From assembly GCA_913060875.1 (NCBI GenBank), contig CAJXSL010000001.1, forward strand, positions 372,001 through 436,000: a DNA stretch of 64,000 nt, written 5' to 3'. The notes under the pieces were generated by a model that was given only the letters and a program-made list of their open reading frames with translations, was not told the origin of the DNA and searched no databases. A program made the translations under genes and the position numbers. Positions within the stretch are counted from its first letter, which is position 1. Each line of letters starts with the position of its first letter. The DNA comes from an uncultured Desulfobacteraceae bacterium (GTDB taxonomy: Bacteria; Desulfobacterota; Desulfobacteria; Desulfobacterales; UBA5852). Positions 9,216 through 17,525 of this stretch are shown here, one piece after another.

Positions 9216-9908
9216 CTATTCCAACTGGAACCGAATCTTGGTCTCGGCCCAGGCTCTGACCGGCATGCCCGCCACGGTTCCGGGCTTGAATCGCCAGGCG
9301 GCCACGCAGCGCATCACACTGGCGTCGAAAACGCCGACGGGTTGGCTTTCCTGAATGGTGATGCTGGTGACCCGACCATCTTCCTGGACGACAAAACGCA
9401 CCCGCACCCAGCCTTCGATACCGCGGTGTTTGGCATGGATGGGATAGACCGGCGGGATACGGGAGACCACCGTCAAGGGGGCATCCAGGTCGCCGGCGGC
9501 AAAAAGGCCGCCCGTTGCCGCCGTGTCCAGCGCTACAGGTGCCATGGCTGGCAGGGCAACGGCCACCGGGCCTGCCGGCAGGCGGGGATTGAGGTCGAAG
9601 GACAATGCCAGACGCGGCTGGACCCGCGGCGCGAACTGCGGCTGGGGAAGGGCCTCCACCGGCGGGGCCGGCGGTTTCTCGGATTCACGACGGACCGGAC
9701 TTTCCGCGTGCTTGAGACGAATCACATTGATGTTGGCGACCGGCTGCTCGAAGACCGGTACTTCGGTCGGCCGCTGCAGCAGGTGCGGCATGAGGGCGAA
9801 GAGCAAGAGGTTGAGCACAAGGGCTCCGGTTCCTGCTCCAACCCAGATGGCCGCTTGCTGACGCCACCTCCCGGTTGTGGTTTGATGGGCTAAGACGACA
9901 GTCGTCAT
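9216..9908 (-). CDS. tonB: TonB energy-transducing protein
   Basis: 230 residues with one N-terminal membrane segment (WVGAGTGALVLNLLLFALM), a proline-containing periplasmic linker (PPAPPVEALPQPQF), and a TonB_C domain with PPVYPIHAKHRGIEGWV and ASVMRCVAAWRFKPG. It transmits proton-motive force from ExbBD to outer-membrane receptors. The start at MTTVV is two bases after the exbD stop, and a GAGGG ribosome-binding site lies inside exbD. The upstream extension of the frame lies in exbD and is rejected. The partner receptor is probably the one at 5274-7388. Confidence 0.93.
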   Translation of the reverse strand: MTTVVLAHQTTTGRWRQQAAIWVGAGTGALVLNLLLFALMPHLLQRPTEVPVFEQPVANINVIRLKHAESPVRRESEKPPAPPVEALPQPQFAPRVQPRLALSFDLNPRLPAGPVAVALPAMAPVALDTAATGGLFAAGDLDAPLTVVSRIPPVYPIHAKHRGIEGWVRVRFVVQEDGRVTSITIQESQPVGVFDASVMRCVAAWRFKPGTVAGMPVRAWAETKIRFQLE

Positions 9909-9910
9909 GG

Positions 9911-10330
9911 TCAGGTGCCCTCCGGCAGCCGGGCCGCCAGGGATACATTGACAGCTCCGGCCAGGCGGCAACCGTCCATGACCTGGATGGCCGTTCCGGT
10001 GGAGCTGGCCCGGTCGGCGACCACCACCACGACCCCTTCGGGATTTTCCGCCAAGGCCCGCTCCACGTTGGCCCGCACCGCCCTTACGTCCACCTCGCGG
10101 TGATCGAAATAGATTCGGTCGGCGGCATCGACACCGATAAGAATGGTGGCCTTGGTCTGACTCACGGCCGTGGCTGCCGTGGGGCGGTTGACCTCGACAC
10201 CGGTTTCCTTGACGAAACTCGTGGTGACCAGGAAGAAGATCAGCAGGATGAACACCATGTCGATCAGGGGGGCGATGTTCAGCTCCACGGAGGAACGGTT
10301 GTTGCGGCGGGCGCTGCTGATGGTGAACAT
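9911..10330 (-). CDS. exbD: ExbD/TolR-family biopolymer transport protein
   Basis: 139 residues with a single membrane helix carrying the proton-path aspartate (IAPLIDMVFILLIFFLVT) and a periplasmic domain (VVVVVADRASSTGTAIQVMD). It is full length for the family. AAGGA precedes the ATG. It works with ExbB to energise TonB. A 237-base gap without a gene separates it from the upstream exbB, unusual inside an operon that otherwise overlaps. Confidence 0.94.
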   Translation of the reverse strand: MFTISSARRNNRSSVELNIAPLIDMVFILLIFFLVTTSFVKETGVEVNRPTAATAVSQTKATILIGVDAADRIYFDHREVDVRAVRANVERALAENPEGVVVVVADRASSTGTAIQVMDGCRLAGAVNVSLAARLPEGT

Positions 10331-10567
10331 GTCGGGTCCTTATGGTTTGGGATCACGCCTTTAAAGCCAGGACGTTTGAAATTTAATTAAATGGTACGGC
10401 TAAACTCGTATTATGAAGTGCGACAAATATCTCTATTTTCATTTTTTTGTTTGCGTATTGGCCTTCCGTCATTTCCTTTTTCTGTAAGGCGGCCAAAATA
10501 TTCTTACGCTCTGCCCGCATCATCTTCATGCTCTTCATGCCCTTCATGGTAAATCTTCACAGAAACT
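10331..10567. other. AT-rich gap between exbB and exbD
   Basis: 237 bases with no plausible gene, rich in short A/T runs and containing a CTTCATG-type repeat (ATCTTCATG, CTCTTCATG, CCCTTCATG in a row near 10520-10555). It could hold a secondary promoter or an RNA processing site that sets the ExbD/TonB ratio. I can identify no specific motif. Confidence 0.4.
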
Positions 10568-11179
10568 TCACAGATGCCGGCGCAGAAAGAGCCCTGCGGC
10601 CGTGATGCGCTGTTGCAGGTTGCGGGCCCGGCGGTCCAGAAAGCCTTTCATGTACAGACCGGGGATGGCCACCAAAAGTCCGGTCTGGGTGGTAATGAGG
10701 GCCTCCGAGATGCCCCCGGCCATGGCCTTGGCATTGCCCGTACCGAAGACGGCCATGATGTCGAAGGTGGCGATCATCCCGGTCACCGTGCCCAACAGGC
10801 CCAGCAGGGGCGCCACGGCCGCCAGGACACCGATGATCTGAAGATGGTCGCTGAGCGAGCGGTTGAGGCGCTGCACGGTTTCCTCCAGGATGAAGCGATC
10901 CAGTAGCCGCTCGCCGCTGCGGGCCTGCAAAAAGTGTGTTACCAGCAGGGCTATGGCGCCGCTGTACTCCCGGCGGTCGGGCAGACGACCCGCCTGCAAG
11001 TGGTCCCGCGCTGTCCGGAAGGGCATGCTGCGGCGGTGCAGACGCCGGAAAAACAGGGCCCGATTGATGATCAGCAACCACATGGCCAGGCTGATGCCCG
11101 CCAGGGGGGGCATCACCGGCCCGCCGGCCTGCAGGTAGTCCAGGGTCTGGTGGTAAAAGACCTGTAAAATCTCAGCCAT
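10568..11179 (-). CDS. exbB: ExbB-type MotA/TolQ/ExbB proton-channel protein
   Basis: 203 residues with three membrane segments: one near residues 25-45 (ISLAMWLLIINRALFF), then the paired helices of the MotA_ExbB domain (IIGVLAAVAPLLGLLGTVTGMI and ALITTQTGLLVAIPGLYM). The GLLGTVTGMI signature is intact. It overlaps the end of the TtpC-like gene by eight bases, so the two are translationally coupled. This is the second ExbB-type subunit of the locus, as in TtpC-containing TonB2 systems. Confidence 0.92.
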   Translation of the reverse strand: MAEILQVFYHQTLDYLQAGGPVMPPLAGISLAMWLLIINRALFFRRLHRRSMPFRTARDHLQAGRLPDRREYSGAIALLVTHFLQARSGERLLDRFILEETVQRLNRSLSDHLQIIGVLAAVAPLLGLLGTVTGMIATFDIMAVFGTGNAKAMAGGISEALITTQTGLLVAIPGLYMKGFLDRRARNLQQRITAAGLFLRRHL

Positions 11180-12611
11180 GGTCAGCGCGACTCTTGTGAA
11201 CGGTGTTGACCAGGGCCAGGGCTTTTTCTTCCATCTGGCCGATGCGCCGGTCCACAGACCGGTTTAAAAGGGTGTGGGCCAGCATGATGGGAATGGCTAC
11301 GGACAATCCCAGCATGGTCGTCACCAGAGCTTCCGAGATGCCGCCGGACATCATGCGTGGATCGCCGGTACCGAAGCGCGTGATCACATCAAAGGTATCG
11401 ATCATACCGGTGACGGTGCCCAGCAGCCCCAGCAGGGGGGCGATGGCGGCCAGCATGCCAAGCGTCGACAGGAACCGCTCCATACGCGGCACTTCACGCA
11501 GGATCGCTTCCTGCAAGGCATTTTCCATATCCTCCCGGGGCAGGTGGCAGCATTCCAGGCCGGCCGCCAGCACGCGGGCCACAGGTTTGCCGCGCAGCTC
11601 CAAACAGGCTTTCCGGCCGGCCGGCCAGCGCCGTTCGTCGATCAGGGCCGCGATCCGCTGCATCAATTTTTCAGCATTGCAATTTTTGCGCAGGAGAAAA
11701 ACCACCCGCTCGAGAACGATAAGCGCCCCGATAGCCAGGATGGCCAAAATCGGCCAGACGATGGGGCCGCCTTTGGGTACCTGCTCCCAGAGGCTCAGTT
11801 CGTGGGTCAGCTGCCGCAGGGCCGCGCCGCGGGAGATATCCATGGGTACGGCCTCGGCCTGGCCGGTCATGTAGTGCGCGATTTGTTTCTGCATGCGTCG
11901 CGATGGAAGCCGGGAAAGGGCATAAAGTTTTTGGCTGGCTTCGGCGTAGGTCAGAAACCCGATTTCGTCCTTCAGACGGTAAACAGCCGTAAAACAACCC
12001 AGGGTCAGAATGTCGGCCTCGGTTTCCAGACCGGCCGGGTCGACGATTGTCCCCTGACCCAGGGCGACTTCCCCCGAATGCTGGATATACAGTTCCAAGG
12101 CCGCCACGAGCCGGCGGACGTCTGCCATCCCGGGGAACCGGGCCTGTTCGGCGAAGGACTGAAGAAAGGCCGGATCAGGACCGCCCCGGGCGCTTTGCAG
12201 GTTTTCGCGCCAGAGGGTCGCCGTATCCTTGGCGGCCACCCGGATCAGCCCCACCAATTCGCGAATGACACTGTCGGTTTCGGCCAATTGGGCGGAAAGG
12301 GCCGCCTCTTGCTCGGCCAAAGACCGGACTTCGGCCGTGAGACCCTCAACGGAAGACCGCAGCCGTGCATTCTGTTTTTCGAGGGCGGCGATAGCTTGGT
12401 CCAGGGCGGCCTGGTCATCGGCGATGCGCGCCTGCACAGTCGCGGCCTCGGCTTCGGCCGCGCGCTGTTCTGCATCGGCTTTTTGCATCAGGACTTCCCG
12501 TGCCTGGCGGGCTTCGGATTGTCGAACGCGCATGTCCTGGCCATATGCCGGACCGGCACCGGCCCAAGCCGCCAGACCGACCATCAGCAACATCCATCGT
12601 CGTGGTTTCAT
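11172..12611 (-). CDS. TtpC-like ExbB protein with periplasmic coiled coil
   Basis: 479 residues: a signal peptide (cut after AYGQ), a long periplasmic region with a coiled coil (about 30-125, alternating A/E/Q/R), then a C-terminal MotA/TolQ/ExbB domain with three membrane segments (WPILAILAIGALIVLERVVF, MLAAIAPLLGLLGTVTGMID, LVTTMLGLSVAIPIM). This is the domain order of TtpC, the extra component essential to the TonB2 system of Vibrio. Its start overlaps the stop of the DUF3450 gene (ATGA), and its end overlaps exbB. Inference: it extends reach across the periplasm toward the receptor. Confidence 0.9.
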   Translation of the reverse strand: MKPRRWMLLMVGLAAWAGAGPAYGQDMRVRQSEARQAREVLMQKADAEQRAAEAEAATVQARIADDQAALDQAIAALEKQNARLRSSVEGLTAEVRSLAEQEAALSAQLAETDSVIRELVGLIRVAAKDTATLWRENLQSARGGPDPAFLQSFAEQARFPGMADVRRLVAALELYIQHSGEVALGQGTIVDPAGLETEADILTLGCFTAVYRLKDEIGFLTYAEASQKLYALSRLPSRRMQKQIAHYMTGQAEAVPMDISRGAALRQLTHELSLWEQVPKGGPIVWPILAILAIGALIVLERVVFLLRKNCNAEKLMQRIAALIDERRWPAGRKACLELRGKPVARVLAAGLECCHLPREDMENALQEAILREVPRMERFLSTLGMLAAIAPLLGLLGTVTGMIDTFDVITRFGTGDPRMMSGGISEALVTTMLGLSVAIPIMLAHTLLNRSVDRRIGQMEEKALALVNTVHKSRADHG

Positions 12612-13384
12612 GGGGTCGCCATCCTTCCTATGGGCAGGCGCAGAAGCTCCACCGGCTGCCGTTTGGCCCCGATGTCGATGGCCTTTCGCAGAGCGCCGTC
12701 GAAAGACGAAGGCAGCGGGGTCCAGGCGCCGGTGGCGACATCGAACAGGCCGCTTTGGCTCTGATCCAGGGTCTGGTAGAAGAGGGCGATCCGTCCCAGC
12801 CGAAAAATCGTCGCCAGCAATGACTGGCCCTCGACCGTGATGGTGTCCTGATAGACTTCGATGGTTCGCCCGTACTCGGCTTCCACCATGAGGGCCTCCA
12901 CGGTTTTGCGGAATTTTTCGCTGATCGTCACCCCAGGATCGGCCAACAGGTTTTTAAGGTGGGCGACCCGCCGTCGCCGTTCGTCGGTCAGAAACGGTTG
13001 GTCGGCGTCAATACGGTCACGAATCTCTACCAGCACCTCTTCGAGGTAAGGGGCGATCTGGTTGGCGATTTCCTCGCCGGCCGCCAGCTGGCGCGATTTG
13101 GCGGCGATCCGCTCCCGGTGTGCGGCCTGCTCCTCCCGCAGGCGCGCTTTTTCTTCCCCCAGCCGTGTCTGCTCCTGTTGCAACGATGCCAGCAGGGCCA
13201 TACGTTCATTGTGCTTTTTTTGCCAGGTTTCCTCGGCCTTCTGAGTGGCCTGGCGGGTAGCGATGGCCTGCTGGACCGGTCGCTCGATTTTGTCACGGAC
13301 GGCGTCCCCCGCTGCCCACAGCAGGACCGGCGCCATGAGGCAGCCTACCGTGACGGCCTGTAAAATGCGATTCCACGATATCAA
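12608..13384 (-). CDS. DUF3450 periplasmic coiled-coil protein
   Basis: 258 residues if started at the TTG at 13384, which has GGAGGAGGTG seven bases upstream and directly begins a signal peptide (ISWNRILQAV to LLWAAG). Longer ATG starts at 13438 or 13420 run through this ribosome-binding site and look wrong. A coiled coil (about 25-100, QKAEETWQKKHNERM onward) is followed by a globular region ending in a YQTLDQSQ-type motif and FDGALRKAIDIGAK. DUF3450 genes are the usual first gene of TtpC/TonB operons. Molecular function is unknown. Confidence 0.85.
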   Translation of the reverse strand: MISWNRILQAVTVGCLMAPVLLWAAGDAVRDKIERPVQQAIATRQATQKAEETWQKKHNERMALLASLQQEQTRLGEEKARLREEQAAHRERIAAKSRQLAAGEEIANQIAPYLEEVLVEIRDRIDADQPFLTDERRRRVAHLKNLLADPGVTISEKFRKTVEALMVEAEYGRTIEVYQDTITVEGQSLLATIFRLGRIALFYQTLDQSQSGLFDVATGAWTPLPSSFDGALRKAIDIGAKRQPVELLRLPIGRMATP

Positions 13385-13805
13385 TGGGCACCTCCTCCAA
13401 TCGGATGTTTCCCCCCGCATCACCTGCCGTCGGCACAAAACAAAAAGGCCGAGGGGTCTGCGACGGGGATTATTCCCGTACGAAGACCTTCTCGGCCTTG
13501 CTTTGCGGATATTCAGGCGGCGTGTCGGGCCAAGCGTTCAGAGCGTTGGCTTAACACCGGAATTTAGATGGGGCACCTTTTGTGGTGCATCCCAAAAGCA
13601 CCATGTAAACGTAATTCGTTTTATACCTTCGCGGTATCTCTCAGTGTGAAGAACAGAGAACTAACTCATAATGCAAGAATTCGTCAAGCGTATTTTTGGG
13701 GGAGGCCCCTCCGGATGGCCAAAAGAGGGCCTCACGGCGATGATTGCGGTGGTGATAAGGGGGCTATCACTGGAGAAATAGGGCACCCGTGGGATCCACG
13801 ACATA
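13385..13805. other. 420-bp leader region upstream of the TonB operon
   Basis: No gene is apparent between the small membrane peptide gene and the DUF3450 gene. It contains the strong terminator hairpin at 13436-13500. Further upstream (about 13560-13620) lies a second pairable segment (GGTGC and GCACC stretches), and a GAGGCCC/GGGCCTC stem is near 13700-13735. The arrangement looks like a transcribed leader with an attenuator. No Fur box or named riboswitch could be recognised. Confidence 0.45.
13436..13500 (-). terminator. Intrinsic terminator / attenuator before the TonB operon
   Basis: On the minus strand AAGGCCGAG and CTCGGCCTT form the base of a long hairpin with further pairing inside (GGTCT/AGACC, ACGGG/CCCGT). 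TTTTTGTTTTG follows at once. It lies only about 50 bases upstream of the DUF3450 start codon. It either stops read-through from the upstream transport genes or conditionally stops the TonB operon transcript. Confidence 0.75.
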
Positions 13806-13934
13806 TCATTCCGGCTGATCGTTGTTCTCCGGAAAATCATCGTGGCCCGGCTCTTCCCTGGTATAGAGCCAGATAAGCAGGCCAATAAAAGCAAAAATGA
13901 GGATATTCATGAGGGTATCGACCAGATTTTCCAT
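13806..13934 (-). CDS. 42-residue single-span membrane peptide
   Basis: A short frame whose ATG lies two bases from the stop codon of the BCCT transporter, with AAGGG upstream inside that gene. It encodes MENLVDTLMN, then one hydrophobic helix (ILIFAFIGLLIWLY), then an acidic hydrophilic tail ending NNDQPE. Size, membrane segment and tight coupling resemble small accessory peptides of transporters such as KdpF. I know no named family for it. Function as a transporter partner is inference from position. Confidence 0.65.
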   Translation of the reverse strand: MENLVDTLMNILIFAFIGLLIWLYTREEPGHDDFPENNDQPE

Positions 13935-13935
13935 T

Positions 13936-15426
13936 TTATACACCCTTTTCTTTTTTCAGCGCTTTGAGAAGACACATCACCAGAAAAAGAACGATGAACA
14001 CGAACGGGTTGGCACTCAACGCGATGATCTGGCGGACGGCGTCGGCGCTGCCGGATAGAATCATTACCAAACCTAAGGCTCCCAGGATGATGCCCCACGT
14101 CAGCTTCACCTTTACCGGCGGGTCCTGGTTGCCGCCGGTAGAGAACATGGATAGGACGTAGGCGGCGCTGACGACACTGGTGACGATGAACAGAAAAGCG
14201 GCCATGACGGTGGCGGCAATGGTCAGTTTTGAGAATGGCATGGTCTCCAGCAGCAGAAAAGTGGTCCGGTTGATGTCGGTCTGGACTACGGTCGGATCGA
14301 GTTGGTTGGCAGCCCCCTGGTAAAACCCCATGCCGCCGAATATGCCGAACCAGAAGATGGAAAAGACAGTCGGCGCCAGCAGGACGCCCAGGATAAATTC
14401 GCGGATGGTGCGCCCCTTGGATATCCGGGCGATGAAAACGCCTACGAAGGGTGCCCAGGCCAGCCACCAGAGCATGTAGTTGAGCGTCCAGGCGCTGAAC
14501 CACTGTCCTACCGTTTCTTCATAGAAAGTGTACGTGCGAAATCCATGGGGCAGCACGTTGGTGATATATTCTCCGAAGCCCTCCACGATGTTCTGCATAA
14601 AAAGATGGGTCGGTCCCACCAGGAGAACGAACACCATCAGGCTGATGGCAATGAGAATGGCGGTGTTCGAGAGGGTCGCCATACCTTTGCTCAGGTCCAC
14701 CAGCAGCGGAAGGATGTAGGCCAGACACAAAACGGCAAAAATGGCCAGACCCAGCCCAAGTCCGGCCCGTTGAATACCAAATAGTGTGGCGACGCCATCC
14801 TCGACCTGGAAGACACCCAGGGCAATGGATCCGGCCAGCCCGATGGCAATGGCATAGATGGCCAGCAGATCCATGAGCCAGCCGACGGTACGGGCCCAGG
14901 GTTTGTCACCAAAAACGATGTTGACGGGGGCGCTGACCAGAGGAGGGGCCTGCCGTCGAAAGGTAAAGTAGGCGATCACCAGGGCGGTCAGACCATAAAT
15001 CGCCCAGGCATGCAGACCCCAGTGGAAGTAGGTAAGAAACAGCGCTGTCGGTCCCGCCTGGTACGCGGGCATGTCGCTTTGATCCTGAATAAAAAGGAAA
15101 TGGGAAATGGGTTCGGCCGCGCCATAGAACAGCAGCCCGACGCCCATGCCAGCGGCAAACATCATGGCCAGCCAGCTGAAGGTTGAAAACTCGGGCTCAT
15201 CCTCGGAGCGCCCCAGTTTGATTTTCCCGAAACGAGACAGCGCCAGCCAGAGGCTGATGATGAGCAGCGCACTTGCCGTCAGCATGATAAACCAGCCCCG
15301 ACTTCTAAGAATGACACTCACCGTCCGGGCTGCAAATGCGGCCAACGCCTGGGCATCCATCAGCCCCCAGATCGAGACGGCGGCGGTTAGTGACAGGGCC
15401 GTAACCATCAGTGGGTTGCGAAACAT
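13936..15426 (-). CDS. BCCT-family betaine/choline/carnitine transporter
   Basis: 496 residues with about 12 membrane helices. The family signatures are clear: MGVGLLFYGAAEP with the glycine-rich substrate/Na+ helix, HWGLHAWAIYG, and YMLWWLAWAPFVGVFIARISKGRTIREF with the tryptophan box. BCCT proteins import quaternary amines with Na+ or H+, for osmoprotection or as methylamine substrates. The short C-terminal tail (KKEKGV) lacks the long regulatory extension of BetP. AAGGGGGG precedes the ATG. The specific substrate cannot be told from the sequence. Confidence 0.93.
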   Translation of the reverse strand: MFRNPLMVTALSLTAAVSIWGLMDAQALAAFAARTVSVILRSRGWFIMLTASALLIISLWLALSRFGKIKLGRSEDEPEFSTFSWLAMMFAAGMGVGLLFYGAAEPISHFLFIQDQSDMPAYQAGPTALFLTYFHWGLHAWAIYGLTALVIAYFTFRRQAPPLVSAPVNIVFGDKPWARTVGWLMDLLAIYAIAIGLAGSIALGVFQVEDGVATLFGIQRAGLGLGLAIFAVLCLAYILPLLVDLSKGMATLSNTAILIAISLMVFVLLVGPTHLFMQNIVEGFGEYITNVLPHGFRTYTFYEETVGQWFSAWTLNYMLWWLAWAPFVGVFIARISKGRTIREFILGVLLAPTVFSIFWFGIFGGMGFYQGAANQLDPTVVQTDINRTTFLLLETMPFSKLTIAATVMAAFLFIVTSVVSAAYVLSMFSTGGNQDPPVKVKLTWGIILGALGLVMILSGSADAVRQIIALSANPFVFIVLFLVMCLLKALKKEKGV

Positions 15427-15815
15427 TTTCCCCCCTTGAGTGGTGAGTCGATAGTTGAAGCCGCTTGAGTGGAATCGGTTGGTCTAACTTGAGGCGTGAT
15501 AATTTAATTAGAGCATATCTGACCGATGCAGGTCAAATCGTAATTCTGTTTTACAACCGTTTGGTTTCGGTGGCCAGTTGGTGTAGAGTGTTTTTCATAA
15601 TCAACCAGCTGGGCAGCCCCTTCAGCCGCCCCACCCTGAATAGCCCGGGAGGTTTGTCCTTGATTCCCATTGATCGACAACGCGCCGCCTCCTATGCCGT
15701 CCCCTCCTTGGCGTTGTACCCGCCTGATCCAGCGGTGAACCGGCGCTGCTTCGGTAACGACCGCAAGCCGATGATATTGGCATACGCCTTTTTATCTGAA
15801 GGAAAAGGTTGACCC
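15427..15815. other. 390-bp intergenic region
   Basis: Between divergent BCCT and radical SAM genes. It must hold both promoters, and the first 120 bases are AT-rich. A frame at 15465-15812 stays open up to three bases before the radical SAM start, but its protein shows no family feature and I do not call it. No strong hairpin is present. Confidence 0.4.
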
Positions 15816-16652
15816 ATGCCGGTGACCAGGATTCATCGCAATATCACCTTACGGCGCCTGGCTTTGGATCTCTATCAGTTTATCCGCTGCCAGCGGCCGA
15901 TGGTACAATGGCTGGGGCGCCCATTTGACATCAGCCGGCGTTATGTCGAGATCGACCTGACGTACCGCTGCAACCTGCACTGCTTCAATTGCAACCGATC
16001 CTGCACACAGGCTCCCAGCCGACTGGATCTGTCCGTGGCACGGGTAGCGGGGTTTATCCATGACAGCGTTGCGCAAGGCCGGTCCTGGGAGCGGATCCGG
16101 CTGCTGGGCGGAGAGCCGACGCTGCATCCGGATTTTGACGTGATCGTGGACATGTTGCGGGATTATCAGGCCCGCCATAACCCCCGTCTGCGACTCGTGG
16201 TCTGCACCAACGGCAACGGGGCCCGGGTGCGCCGGACCCTGGCGAACCTGCCGGACGGCATTGTTGTCAAGAACACCTGGAAAGGGACCCGGCAGCGCCT
16301 TTTCCGCCCCTTCAACATGGCGCCCCTGGATCGCCCGCTGTACCGATGGGCGAAATACAGCTGCGGCTGCCGCATATTGGAGGATTGCGGCCTGGGCCTG
16401 ACACCGCTGGGGTACTACCCGTGTGCCATCGCCGGCGGCATCGACAGGGTCTTTGGCTTTGGACGGGGGAGACCGGAACTTCCGGCTCGGCTGGCCGACT
16501 TTCAGGAAGATCTATACCTTTTTTGCCGTCTCTGCGGTCATTTCGGGTTTGCCTGGCCCACCAAGAATTCCCGCATGTCTCCCTTGTGGGCGCGAGCTTA
16601 TACACGTTATCGAAAACGGTGCGCAACATCAAACCGCAGTGTCAACCGTTGA
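15816..16652 (+). CDS. Radical SAM protein
   Basis: 278 residues. The YRCNLHCFNC segment gives the CX3CX2C ligand set for the [4Fe-4S] cluster that cleaves S-adenosylmethionine, followed by LLGGEPTLHPDF (the GGE motif) and VVCTNGNG. The C-terminal third contains further cysteines (SCGC, EDCG, YYPCA, FCRLCG) that could bind an auxiliary cluster or be a SPASM-like remnant. AAAGG precedes the ATG. It is followed by a methyltransferase and an SDR in the same direction. No precursor peptide or known cofactor pathway is visible, so the substrate is unknown. Confidence 0.85.
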   Translation: MPVTRIHRNITLRRLALDLYQFIRCQRPMVQWLGRPFDISRRYVEIDLTYRCNLHCFNCNRSCTQAPSRLDLSVARVAGFIHDSVAQGRSWERIRLLGGEPTLHPDFDVIVDMLRDYQARHNPRLRLVVCTNGNGARVRRTLANLPDGIVVKNTWKGTRQRLFRPFNMAPLDRPLYRWAKYSCGCRILEDCGLGLTPLGYYPCAIAGGIDRVFGFGRGRPELPARLADFQEDLYLFCRLCGHFGFAWPTKNSRMSPLWARAYTRYRKRCATSNRSVNR

Positions 16653-16885
16653 TGCACGGGGTGACAGTATAGGGCTTTCCTGCCGGTGGACGGGATCCTT
16701 TGTCGTCAGGGCCGGGGTTTGTAAAATCAGAAAATCGCTTTATCCTAATTGGCATGCCGAAAAACATCCCATCCGTCTGCTTGATCGGGAGGCAAGGATT
16801 TCAAAAGACGCGGGCATGGGGTTGCCTTCCCAACGCGGTCGGGTGAACCATAAGTGCCACGCCATCGCATTGACCGGACAGGATA

Positions 16886-17482
16886 ATGAAACTCAGTCTT
16901 CTTGAGCGGCTTTTCATTCTCAATCCGATTCGCCCTCTGATCCAACGCCATCTGGAAGCCCGGCAGTTGCATACGCTGGGCGGATTGCTGCAGGGCGGTA
17001 AAGTCCTGGAAATCGGCTGCGGCCCGGGATCGGGCATCGACCTTATTTTTGATGTGTTTGGAGCGACCACAGTCCATGCCTTCGACCTGGATCATAAGAT
17101 GGTCGCCCGCGCCCGACGACGGCAGGGACGCCGGAATGCGGCGGTTCAGTTTTGGACCGGCAACGCGCGCCGTATCCCAATACCGGATGCCACCTACGAT
17201 GCCGTTTTCAATTTCGGCGCCCTTCATCATGTTGTCGACTGGCGTGCGGCGCTTGCAGAGGTTCGGCGTGTTTTGAAGCCTGGGGGCCGGTTCTACTGCG
17301 AAGAGATCCTCGCGCATTATATCACCCATCCTTTCTGGGGGCGACTGATGACGCATCCCCAGATGGATCGTTTTGATGGCGTCGGGTTCGTTGCGGCCCT
17401 GAAGCATAAGGGATTCAAGGTCCGGGAGGTTCGCGAGATGGGAGATCTCTATATCTGGGTAATTGCCGACAAACGCCGATGA
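16886..17482 (+). CDS. Class I SAM-dependent methyltransferase
   Basis: 198 residues with the Rossmann motif I VLEIGCGPGSG (about 39-49), motif II acidic residue (HAFDLDHKMV), motif III region (PDATYDAVFNFGALHHV) and motif IV VLKPGGRFYCEE: a Methyltransf_11-type enzyme. ATG follows GACAGGATA. The end overlaps the region before the SDR start by spacing of 43 bases, so the two are probably co-transcribed. The substrate is not evident. Confidence 0.85.
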   Translation: MKLSLLERLFILNPIRPLIQRHLEARQLHTLGGLLQGGKVLEIGCGPGSGIDLIFDVFGATTVHAFDLDHKMVARARRRQGRRNAAVQFWTGNARRIPIPDATYDAVFNFGALHHVVDWRAALAEVRRVLKPGGRFYCEEILAHYITHPFWGRLMTHPQMDRFDGVGFVAALKHKGFKVREVREMGDLYIWVIADKRR

Positions 17483-17525
17483 ATCATCAGTGGGGCGTCA
17501 CGGCGGCAATCGGAAAGGGGGGCAC

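Noticed and set aside
15465-15812. 115-residue frame ending just before the radical SAM gene
   Set aside because: It has no ribosome-binding site, no recognisable feature and mixed composition; it is more likely promoter DNA.
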